25,971 bases of DNA from Agrocybe praecox (taxonomy: Eukaryota; Basidiomycota; Agaricomycetes; Agaricales; Agrocybaceae). This document shows positions 10,105-18,368 of the stretch, in pieces; position 1 is the stretch's first letter; each line of letters begins with the position of its first letter. A program made the position numbers and the translations under genes. The stretch lies in contig CAXHKQ010000360.1 of assembly GCA_964017145.1 (NCBI GenBank), positions 1-25,971 on the forward strand. The letters are read 5' to 3'. The notes below the pieces were generated by a model that worked only from the letters and a program-made list of their open reading frames with translations, was not told the DNA's origin and did no database searches.

Positions 10105-11443
10105 GTGAGTAGGGTGGGTTGTTCCGCAAGTTGTCGTGATAGTGATGATTGAACAATTCGAGACTAATGAAAATTACATCTACACAATGCGAGCCTATGC
10201 CTTATCGATTTTGTTTCCCAATAAACCATTTCCGACGTTTAGTCGATCAATCGACCAGCATTTTGGTATTTTGCTATGCCTAGCCTGCAAGAGTTGTCTA
10301 CAAGAAACAACATAAACATGAACTTTCACTAATGCATACAAATGTTAATTGGCTCGATTCAATCTTCAACCTAGTCGTTATCGCGTGTTGACGCTTGACG
10401 CTGGGCATTTATCAAAAGGAGTTTAACATTATTTCTACCGAACAGTTCTAGTGCAACCCTCGATCCCATGTGCGTTTGCGAGTTTGCGTTTTGTTCGTTT
10501 GCTATGTGCTGATCGGCGCACATACGACGGGGAGCTCCTCGTGCGAATACGACGAGTTTGCGGATATCGCATTACTCGCACGTCACACACACGTGGACAC
10601 ACACGCACGCACCAAGCTGCGCGATCATCGCGCGCTGACATCGCGCGCGGCGCGACACACCGGAACGTATTATATCGATACGCGATCGGGCGAAACGCGT
10701 CGCCCGGGTTCAATGTCACCGCACGCACTATATGTCACTATAGCTCGGCGTCAGCAGCGCATGATCAGCGCATGCATACGACGACAATGCGTGCGGCGTG
10801 CGTGCGACGACGTCGTCTTCGACTTTGGCGTCATCGGCAAGAAGCTAGGGGGCTCTCTGCCGGGTAATACTCGCGTGCGTTTACGAGGGAAATGTGCGCT
10901 TGCCGCGCTGCTCGTCTTGCAAACACTCTGCGCGCGATCATGTGTGCCGTATTCGACGCGTGCATATTTTCAGTTGCCGCACGCGTATTGTTATGGAAAT
11001 GGACAAGACTATGCGCGCGCACGCGTCGAGCATCTACTCGTTCGGCATATGGACTTTTATGGATGGGAACCGGGCCCTCTGAGCCGCTGAGCAGACGAGA
11101 GATTATTCCCTGAACTGTCGCACGCGCCGTGATGCGGCTAGCGGGATTTTATGTTGTATATACTGGGGGTACCAGTTTGGATTGGACAGCATTCGATCGA
11201 CCAAACTCACTTTCGTGTTCATTCCGAATTCCAACGTTGAAGCGCGAGCGTACAAATATGCTGAGAAAAAAAACGAATGCTCAACATCATCATCGACTTT
11301 ACATGCGCGATCCCCAACATCACCTTCGCCGTCTTCAACGTAGCGGCAGCGGCAAGGGCAACATTATGTCGTCTCACACACACGCGAGCGTGGCGATCGC
11401 GCGCAGATCACGCGAGCCATCGAAACGCATCGCGCGCGCGATT

Positions 11444-11471
11444 ATCCTGTGACGTAGGGACGTCACAGGAT
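11444..11471. repeat. 12-bp perfect hairpin with AGGG loop
   Basis: ATCCTGTGACGT (11444-11455) and ACGTCACAGGAT (11460-11471) are perfect complements around a 4-nt loop. CGCG on both outer sides can extend the pairing past a 3-nt bulge. The arms carry TGACG and CGTCA half-sites of the CRE type. It could be a foldback, a transcript hairpin or a paired half-site element. Confidence 0.7.
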
Positions 11472-11861
11472 CGCGTTTGCGAACTACGACGACGACGACG
11501 TTGCGATCACACATATATTCTGTTGCCGCCGCCGCCACGATGCTGGCGATTCTGAAGCGCTTCTGACGCTGCTCATCCGGCTGGAACGTGCACGCACGCA
11601 CGCACGCACGCAGAAATGTGTAGCATATAATAACGCATCTTGGACTATACCTGGAAAATGCATGTGGAATCTCCGTTTACTTTCAACGTTCTACATTTGT
11701 AATATTGAACTTCGAACTATATATAATTTTCACTGTACAAATAAATATTTGAATATAACATTTACTCCAACCGCAAGAAACATCAGAACATTTTTACGCG
11801 ATTTTCTTGATTATTCATTGGAAAGCGTCAACTAAAGGCGAAGATCTCTCGGTGAAGATAT

Positions 11862-12175
11862 AAAAGAAGCCGTATAGTGGTAACACATCGCGACTACAGT
11901 GCAGGAGGTCCAGAGTTCAAATCCAGCCAAAGAACATTAACAAAAATGGCTTTGATTGAGCTTCGATCTTTTTTCTGTACGGAGCTTCTTTCTCTTGCGA
12001 AAACGAATCAGTATGATTAAATAGAGGCTAGTTATACACATACACTTGAATTTGCGATTCTTACCGAAAAATCTCATGCATAAATTTGAAACACGGTATG
12101 GGTCACAAACAACCACGCAGCAAAAAAGCTCTGCCATAGCAAAGCTGTCGAGTACAAAGGGTGAATAGCATAGTG
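11862..12175 (+). mobile_element. tRNA-derived SINE copy 2, with tRNA-like head
   Basis: The head contains GTATAGTGGTAACAC (11872 onward), which resembles a degenerate A box of Asp/Glu/Gly-type tRNAs. A B-box-like AGTTCAAATCC lies at 11914-11924, two bases off consensus. The body then matches copy 1 (1972-2239) through GGCTTTGATTGAGCTT and the strongly conserved block at 12097-12145. High conservation of that central block, compared with the flanks, suggests a SINE core domain. The element ends near GCATAGTG at about 12175, some 110 bp before the candidate exon at 12286. Confidence 0.75.
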
Positions 12176-12285
12176 GGTCCGGATCTGTAGCTTGGTTAGG
12201 AGCCTCCTCCCCAATATAATATAAAATAGTTTGTGGCGTTGTCAATGGAACCATTCTGAATTCTGTTATGGTTTTTTACTTCCAG

Positions 12286-12417
12286 CAAGTGCTTGTATTC
12301 AGCAGCAATCCAAATAAATGTAACGACGACTTGGGAGTTAAATATTGGAAGGACAATTTGAAGACAGACATTAACGATTTCGAAGAAAATATGGCTAAAC
12401 CAATAGCTTTTACCTTG
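12286..12417 (+). CDS. candidate internal coding exon, unknown protein
   Basis: A pyrimidine-rich acceptor (GTTTTTTACTTCCAG, AG at 12284-12285) precedes 132 nt that read as 44 whole codons. They end at TTG|GTAACA, a weak donor at 12418, so the exon would be phase 0 at both ends. The peptide begins QVLVFSSNPNKCNDDLGVKY and continues with acidic and lysine-rich residues to PIAFTL. By my count 31 of 44 codons start with a purine, a coding-like bias absent from the window's other frames. CTGAAT at 12256-12261 is a possible branch region. Without splicing, the frame runs from an ATG at 12268 to TAG at 12436-12438 (56 residues). I do not recognise the family. It may be a real exon of a long-intron gene, a retained fragment or a pseudogene. 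A second possible acceptor lies at 12304-12305. Confidence 0.4.
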
Positions 12418-12438
12418 GTAACAAATATCACGGTTTAG

Positions 12439-13335
12439 GCCTCGATTTCATGTGCATTTCCCTCGTGAGCTTCACTCGCGGCCTGGTTCCGCGTATGCGC
12501 ATGCGTGCGAGCGTGCGCTCGTTGCGTCGAAGGCGTGCGTGCGTACATGACACCGCCAGTGCGCTCACACGCCAACAACATCCGATACACAAGCAGCACG
12601 CTTAGCATCTCCACACAGCGATGCGATTACCTCGCATCGCGCGCATGTGCGTATGCATTTATGCGCATACGATATATTGACAGGAGGGACTCTCCGAACG
12701 AACGAGCGCGCCGTCCGGCGGCAGCGAGGCAGCAGCAGCGACAGCATTTCAATATTATGATATTGTTATGGCAGCTTATTTTCAGCACCTCATGCATACG
12801 TAATAAAATAAATGCAGACGCACCGCAGACCGGTGAGCTTGCTTGTGAGCGGTCGTCGCATCGCGTCGCGCGTGCTTGCGTTTCTGCCGTGTGTGTGCGT
12901 GTCTGGAGCGCGCGTATCACGTCACTCAACCTCAACGTTGTTAGCCCTGTTCGCCGTGTTCGCCGTGTGTGGGGTCATGAGATAATACCGCGCTGGTGTG
13001 CATAGCAGCTCAGCGAGTGCGGCCAGGAATTCATTGTCATATCATTGATAGAGTCATCAGAGGCGATTTTAATGCGCTGCACACACACACACACAATTGT
13101 GATGTGGAGCGCATTTAATAATACGCTCTGATTGTGAGCTGGCTGGCGATCGACGACGACGACGGCTGAAACTGGCTGTGAGTTGTAACTAGTGGAACCG
13201 GTAGCGGATTTGTGAGGCAGGCAACCGGGAATGGCACAATGGTTTTACTTGGTTTAAAAACGTTGGACTTGAATATTTAATATTCGGGCAACAGCAAAAA
13301 TCGTACGGGTTTATCAACGAGTAACACAAGTGATG
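12439..13335. other. gene-free spacer, CpG-rich then AT-rich
   Basis: CpG/CA-rich to about 13250, with (CA)8 at 13080-13095 and a short tandem TTCGCCGTG near 12949-12967, then AT-rich. A palindrome GAATATTTAATATTC lies at 13271-13285. The frame at 12505-13005 is low-complexity and R/A/C-rich. No gene is supported. Confidence 0.55.
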
Positions 13336-13571
13336 ATTATTCTAACAGAAACATGTAGAAAAAAAATCGTCCATAAATAAGTGAACAAAACACATGATAT
13401 CGATTTTTTCATATACAAAAATAAAAAAATGCAATTCTATCATTTGTTTCATGTTTTAATTCCGACCTTCTTTGGAGAATAAATCAGAAGTTTTGTCAAT
13501 TTTATCTTTTTCTAGGTAATTTTATCAATTTTATGGAAAAGCTTGAAATTGCATGTTTCTGTTAGAATATT
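13336..13571. mobile_element. 236-bp inverted-repeat element, MITE-like
   Basis: ATTATTCTAACAGAAACATG (13336-13355) recurs inverted at 13552-13571 with a single mismatch across 20 bp. The interior is AT-rich with no coding capacity. Size and structure suit a miniature inverted-repeat transposable element, but no target-site duplication could be settled, so the superfamily is open. Confidence 0.5.
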
Positions 13572-13796
13572 AATTTTGTGGGCTATAGTGTACATAATAT
13601 CACTAAAAAAACTGAATGATGATCAATGTATCTCACTATTTATTGCAAAAAAAAATATTCTAATTTCATAAATTATCTTGACTTCAATTCACAAGTAAAT
13701 TCGACTCAAAGTCTTTTTCATATAATTATGACACATACTGTATGTGTATGTATACTATCATTATGAAATAATGTATTAGCCAGTCAAAGATGCCAT

Positions 13797-13853
13797 ATTT
13801 CGATACGATATACGATATACGATATACGATACACTATACGATACGATATACAC
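13797..13853. repeat. degenerate (ATACGAT)n tandem repeat
   Basis: About seven slightly imperfect 7-bp units of ATACGAT. Confidence 0.85.
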
Positions 13854-14118
13854 GAACTCAATCTTCAAATGCTCATAGCTCATAGCTCTTAGCCACAGAT
13901 CCCATTGGCAAAAATCATTGAAAAATGGAAGGTAATGTAATTGTGCTCAAATCTTCATCATTCGAAGAAATTAACAAAGGCTCATCTATAAGATGATCAT
14001 ACTTTACGCAAGCGGAATATTTTGTAGATGATAAGTAATGTCCATTCAACTGAACTGCATCATAACTATTCTCGAATAGATGTTGAAACATGACTAGAAG
14101 TGCTCAGACCAATGCGTG

Positions 14119-14290
14119 TTAAATTGCGCAAGATCCTACATTCAACTGAAAATCATCTTGCACGATTTGTTTGTAACCTAGACTGGTTGAATTGTCATAT
14201 CTGATAGAACAGTCTAGTGAAGACACTTGAATAGACTGTTCTACATAGACAAGAAATAATATTATTCGAACAGAATACGGCTGATTGCCA
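14119..14290 (+). repeat. interspersed repeat, copy C of the 'ACGGCTG' family
   Basis: The fullest of three copies. Its left part matches copy B (1340-1463) and its right part, inverted, matches copy A (985-1066). GCAAGAT (14128-14134) and ATCTTGC (14155-14161) form a perfect 7-bp stem that copy B keeps with a substituted pair. It ends AACAGAATACGGCTG at 14269-14283. No protein-coding content. The frame at 14119-14301 on the minus strand is a by-product of the repeat. Confidence 0.65.
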
Positions 14291-15896
14291 ACTTTCCACA
14301 TCGAAAATAGTGCTAAATAACACTACACAGAAACCGAAAGCATCGATACTCCCATCATCCCAACTAACAATCAATACTGGATCCGTGCTTCGGTTCGACT
14401 CGAGACACTATCAAATTACCAGAATTCCCTGCCTTTGATTTCCTAGTTGTAACATCCCTCCAGCGAGCGCAACACAATAGATTTGCGCGCAGCCGCTAAC
14501 ACAAAAGCGTGCGTGCGTCTGCGCTGATGTATGCGGAACTTTTCGCGCGCGCGCACAACGCACAACACACATCGCGAACAACGCGCCGAACGTCGCGTCG
14601 CGACAACAGCGCTTGTAGAGCAAAATACGCGCTCTTTCGAACACGAGCGCGCGAAACCGGAGATATTCGCATTCGCATGTCCGACGACGGACAAGGCATT
14701 AGAATGTGTGTTTGTGTGTGTGCGTTGTCGACGACGGCGACGACGACGACAGCGACAACATGGTAAGGAAAATGTGTGCACACAGACACGCAGTTGGTTG
14801 AAATAATTTTCTGCGATTTCGCGTGAAAATTGTCGACGTCAGTGCAGCATAGCCAAGCAGCATGTGCGTGCATGTCTGTGTATGCTTGGAATGCGCCAAC
14901 GTAAGCCATTCCTGTATGCGAGTGTCGTGGCCGCACGTGGAGCGCGCATGTCTCAACGAAATATTACCGGCACAAATGTCGCCGTAGCCGTCGACGTCGT
15001 GTTACCACCACAACCGCCGTGGCGTGCGTGCGTGGCAACAGCCGTGGAAAAATCGCATAATTGTGGAACATGCATTTTTGCGCGCGCGCTCGCGCTAACA
15101 AGAACACACACATGCAGAGTCGCGTTGTGTGCGTACGCGAAATATAATTGGATTGTTCGATGGCAACGAATGTGGCGGTTGTGGCGGTTGTTACGCAATC
15201 CGCTGCGGTATTCTATTACATTCAGGAAGTGCGCGCTCGCTGAACGGTCATAGCACTTTCTAACGATTCTCGCTAGATATCGATTGCCGCCGCGATCGGC
15301 ATAATGTTGCCGCTTGTCAGACGAACGAAACACGCTGCAAATCGAGACCGAGTTCTGCCAATGCCAGTGCCAGTGCCACTGCCATTGCAGCCGAGCCAGG
15401 CAATAATATTATAAATGATAGACCGGCCGGTCGGCCTACCGACGAATTTGCAGAGCCCGTAGTTTTGATTAAGCCACATATCACGCATCTCGTGTGGTTC
15501 TGATATTCAAATCTGAAATTGTTACCTCCGCACACACACACACACAAACACTCACACGTCGTATGTGTACGTACACACCCGCAGCGGAGGCATTGTCAAT
15601 GTCTAGTCACATTCTTCATGTTGGACATGTGTTGATATGAATGGAAACAAACGCGCGTGTGAGCGAGCAAAAGTACAGACTACAGACATACACAGAAGCG
15701 CTCCAAATGCAGGCAGTCGTGGCGGGGCTGACGAAGAAACTATAAGAAGCGCGCACACACGCTCATAGCGCGTATCCGTGTCTGGCATCTCGTGACTTTA
15801 AATAATGATGGCGACCCCCACCTAACAAGCAGGCCCACAGAGCCGTGGCAGAGATGTGAGCAGACTTGGTCAGAATAATTTTGAAACTAACAAAGT
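14291..15896. other. gene-free CpG-rich region
   Basis: Overlapping open frames on both strands, rich in R, A, C, T and H, reflect composition. Notable local patterns are TGTGGCGGT repeated at 15172-15190 and a TGCCAG-type hexamer array at 15356-15390. No gene or RNA gene is supported. Confidence 0.55.
15356..15390. repeat. (TGCCAG)n hexanucleotide array
   Basis: Nearly six imperfect hexamers of TGCCAR/TGCCAY. In one minus-strand frame it gives an alanine-leucine alternation, which is likely incidental. Confidence 0.85.
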
Positions 15897-16190
15897 TCAG
15901 CGTGTGTGTACCGTGATGACATTTACGATGTGAACGTAATTTAGGATAAATTCCAAATCCCTTATGATATGATTTATCAACAGTATTTCCATGTACAGGC
16001 TAGCAGGATCGCTAGGTATATCCAACGTCAAGGGACGATGACGACAACGACTTGGTTTTATCATCAAACGAACAAAATTGAGCAGCCTTAAAAAATAGTT
16101 CACCCCCCTATTGTACAAGTCAGCCTCCAGGCGCGGATCTAACTTCATAGACTCCAGTTCGAACACCTTGTATTTTTCACAAGATATTTG
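15897..16190 (-). CDS. protein-like open frame, unknown, possibly an exon or TE fragment
   Basis: On the minus strand the frame is open from just after a TAA at 16193-16191 to TGA at 15899-15897, 97 codons. The first ATG is at 16148, giving 83 residues. More than half the codons start with a purine. The peptide includes MKLDPRLEADLYNRGVNYF, then a basic stretch with several arginines and a leucine/isoleucine-rich end. The sequence texture differs from the CpG-rich flanks, suggesting inserted or conserved DNA. No domain is recognised. The first codons overlap an inverted duplication (16151-16165 with 16314-16328), which favours a mobile-element origin over a host exon. Confidence 0.2.
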   Translation of the reverse strand, partial: QISCEKYKVFELESMKLDPRLEADLYNRGVNYFLRLLNFVRLMIKPSRCRHRPLTLDIPSDPASLYMEILLINHIIRDLEFILNYVHIVNVITVHTR

Positions 16191-16328
16191 TTAAGTTTAT
16201 TTTAGCTGATATAAGCTCCAAAAACATTCAATCATTTTTTTGGTTATGTAGTACGTTTGGTCTGCCGACAGTAGCCCTTTGAAAAAGAAATTTCAGCAAA
16301 CAAAAATGTAAAATGTTCGAACTGGAGT
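16151..16328. repeat. inverted duplication with 15-bp perfect core
   Basis: ACTCCAGTTCGAACA (16151-16165) is the exact reverse complement of 16314-16328. Similarity continues weakly for about 11 bp outward (AAGTTA against CAAATTG). The enclosed 148 bp is AT-rich and non-coding. This could be MITE termini or a foldback. An ACTTCA lies near both outer edges but does not abut the arms equally. Confidence 0.5.
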
Positions 16329-16864
16329 ACTTCAAATTGTAGATTTCACGTTTTAGGCGTGTGCAAAAGCTTCGATACTTAACGCTCTAAAAGTATCACC
16401 GTATTTCGAAAGCTGACCAACTCTGCATATGAATGTGAGTGCGTGCGCGTGTGCACACACAATCGACGGGGCCGGAAAGGTGCGCGCGCGCTCGCAAACA
16501 CAGAATATTGCTGGTAAATGAAAAATGAACGCACACACAAACGGCGCAACAGCAGCGAAGACACTGCGGGCATAGATGCGCTGTGAGGAGCGCGGAGGAG
16601 CATATGGACCGGTTGTGATGTTGTGCGCCCGCCGGTCTGACATGTGTGATTGAAATCAAAACGAATCGCCTGATACAAGGCACGTGCGTTTCATTTCGAT
16701 TTACATATCTCTGCACAGACGTTCTCGATTTTCAAATATTCAAATATCTCTGTGCCTAAAAATACGCGGCGATGACGAAGGTCAAACACTAAATGTATGC
16801 AGCATACATACGCATGAGCGCACACAAGTTGACCGGCAGCACCACGGCCGGCCAGGTCACATGT
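16329..16864. other. spacer upstream of the tRNA gene
   Basis: CpG/CA-rich from about 16430 to 16620, plainer afterwards. No upstream promoter is needed or visible for the tRNA, whose promoter is internal. The overlapping frames at 16353-16716 on the minus strand are low-complexity. Confidence 0.5.
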
Positions 16865-16938
16865 GGCGCCGTGGCTTAGTTGGTTAAAGCGCCTGTCTAG
16901 TAAACAGGAGATCATGAGTTCGAATCTCGTCGGGGCCT
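16865..16938 (+). tRNA. tRNA-Thr (anticodon AGU)
   Basis: A full cloverleaf can be drawn. The acceptor arm is GGCGCCG/CGGGGCC plus discriminator T938, and the D arm GCTT/AAGC. The anticodon arm is CCTGT/ACAGG with loop CTAGTAA, placing AGT at 16899-16901. The variable loop is AGATC and the T arm ATGAG/CTCGT with loop TTCGAAT. AGU (read as IGU after editing) decodes ACU, ACC and ACA threonine codons in eukaryotes. The internal A box (TGGCTTAGTTGG) and B box (AGTTCGAATCT) are near consensus. There is no intron and no encoded CCA. Position 4 opposes position 69 as G-G, the one clear mismatch in the acceptor stem. The gene stands alone with a terminator 14 bp downstream, and is probably functional. 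Confidence 0.95.
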
Positions 16939-16951
16939 ATGATGGAAACAA

Positions 16952-16960
16952 TTTTTTTTT
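16952..16960 (+). terminator. RNA polymerase III T-run terminator
   Basis: Nine consecutive T residues begin 14 bp after the tRNA-Thr gene, a strong pol III stop signal. Confidence 0.9.
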
Positions 16961-17932
16961 GCTCGTGTGCTCTGCTCATGTTACTAAAACGGTTATTCAA
17001 ATTCCGCGCCGCACGGCACCTGTGCTATCCGAAGCAGGTTTTACGACGTGTTCGCCCCGCACATTCGCTTATCCGACCGATGCCACATATTTGTGTGTGC
17101 GTGTTGATTTAATTCGTGTATCGGACTCGATTCATTTCGAAATGTAGAATAACAGCACGCAGTGCGATAATCTCTTCCGAAAGGCGTTTGTGTGCGTCGT
17201 TTTCCGCGGTGCGTGTGCTTGGTTGGAGCGTGCCCGCGAATGCCATCGTCGCGGTGTGCATGCGAGCATGATGGAAAGCCAGCAGCGTGTGATGTCGACG
17301 AAGCACGTGCATGGGCAACGCATACTCTCACGCACGACTGGAGAAACAGTTGCAAGATTATTATGGCGTGTTATTTATGAAAATCAAGCCGTACACGCAG
17401 CAGCAAACTTGGCGCTGCGTCACATTTCTCGGTACGCACACAGACACTCGCACACACACACACACGCACACACACACACACACATTATATTAGTGTGTCG
17501 GCGAGAGTGTAGTCGTCGTTGTAGACTCGAGCGCGCGCCTAGAGCGCTGATTCCGAAAAACACACGTGCTCCAGCGCAAACACCGCGCGAGACGCGACAA
17601 AAGCGCGCGAACGAGATGTGTGTGATGTCTGCACTACTGTTGCCGCACTGCTCCGTACATACCAGGGAAATGTACACGAAGGCGCAAATTCTTATGGATA
17701 AATCATTTGTAAATTTAAGGAACAGATCGATATGTTTTCGAAAGAAAATTTAGCCAGTCTGTTGGATGTTTTAGCTTGATTTCGATAATAATTGGAGCCC
17801 CAAGTCGGCGTTTAATCATAAATAATGTCGTATTAAAGGTGATAAATAAGCAAGAAATATTGATCACACCGCAAGCTAACAACCGTATTTTGATACATTT
17901 GCGTTAAGTTGACTTATTTCCAAATGAGTAAT
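16961..17932. other. gene-free spacer with a CA array
   Basis: CpG/CA-rich to about 17680, including (CA)17 with one interruption at 17451-17484, then AT-rich. The longest frame (17190-17753) begins at GTG and spans the microsatellite. No gene is supported. Confidence 0.55.
17451..17484. repeat. (CA)n microsatellite
   Basis: Seventeen CA units with a single G interruption at 17466. Confidence 0.95.
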
Positions 17933-18039
17933 TGTTGATAAACTGGTATTTATCAACAGTAAATGAATGTTTCTGTAAAATCTTCGTATTTCAAATACAG
18001 CCGCCCAGTCACACTCCTTAAGGGGTACAATGAATGTAC
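17933..18039 (+). repeat. LINE-like 3' tail repeat, copy 2
   Basis: Homologous to 1174-1285, through TTCGTATTTCAAATACAG, CCGCCCA and the GGGGTA block. It starts with a perfect 10-bp hairpin: TGTTGATAAA (17933-17942) and TTTATCAACA (17949-17958) around loop CTGGTA. In copy 1 the tail continues into GATGATG repeats. Here the Tc1/mariner-like element begins at 18046, apparently having landed at or near the tail's end. Confidence 0.55.
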
Positions 18040-18127
18040 TTTATACAGGGTGCGCCATATTTGATGGAGCTATGAGAACATCGAATAACTTTTAAAACAA
18101 TCAACCGATTTTTATAAACAAAATATT

Positions 18128-18302
18128 TTAATTTAATTTGGACCTATATACAATTTGTTTGGATTGATTTTTCAGAATAAGCTGAATTTCCATAACTTTT
18201 TTCAGTATCTCGGGGGTATAGCGATAATTTCTGCACGAATTTTTGCCTTGAGCTCGTCTATAGTCTGAGATTTACTGGCGTACAATTTTAATTTCGAAGA
18301 AT
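18128..18302 (-). pseudogene. decayed C-terminus of an IS630/Tc1/mariner-type transposase
   Basis: Minus-strand translation near 18297-18205 gives LKLYASKSQTIDELKAKIR, followed by AEIIAIPP and then a stop. After a frame change near 18205-18215 the reading continues ILKKVMEIQ to TAA at 18130-18128. The pattern (lysine-rich start, then ELK..I..E...IPP and a KVME-like end) is typical of the last 60 or so residues of arthropod DDE transposases of this superfamily, after the catalytic domain. The catalytic aspartates and DNA-binding domain are absent. Upstream frames carry stops. It sits next to the left terminus, as expected for a gene's 3' end, and cannot encode an active enzyme. Confidence 0.65.
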
Positions 18303-18360
18303 CTTACCACAACGAGTATAGAAGGGTTTACGCGGCGTTGTGACAATAAGAAATTCTAGG

Positions 18361-18368
18361 GTTATAAG
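18361..18368. repeat. hAT target-site duplication, left copy
   Basis: GTTATAAG, repeated exactly at 19083-19090. It fits the hAT target preference nTnnnnAn. Confidence 0.95.

Larger units (their letters stand above)
8863..11861. other. gene-free region, mostly CpG/CA-rich
   Basis: Low-complexity CpG- and CA-rich DNA from about 9010 to 9830 and 10440 to 11640, with a plainer block at 9840-10440. The longest frame of the region (10470-11090) starts at GTG and has its first ATG only near 10711. Other contents are a hairpin at 11444-11471, a TATA-like box at 10076-10082 and an 18-bp exact repeat (9713-9730) shared with 6091-6108. No gene is supported. Confidence 0.55.

Noticed and set aside
10470..11090. 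206-codon plus-strand frame with a signal-peptide-like start
   Set aside because: The frame begins at GTG, which is not a usual animal start. The first ATG is near 10711, and the ATG at 10468 is out of frame and soon stops. The block is CpG-rich, the peptide is R/A/H/C-rich, and an alternative frame is open over the same stretch.
13496..13520. Second ratchet-like junction, T-rich tract with TAG|GTAATT on the plus strand
   Set aside because: The donor is weak and the site lies inside an AT-rich inverted-repeat element where T-runs are common.
17190..17753. 187-codon plus-strand frame
   Set aside because: Starts at GTG and runs through the CA array as a THTHTH stretch.
17933..18043. Minus-strand open frame across the LINE-like tail
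   Set aside because: The homologous copy at 1174-1285 has stops in the corresponding frame, so the repeat is better read as non-coding.
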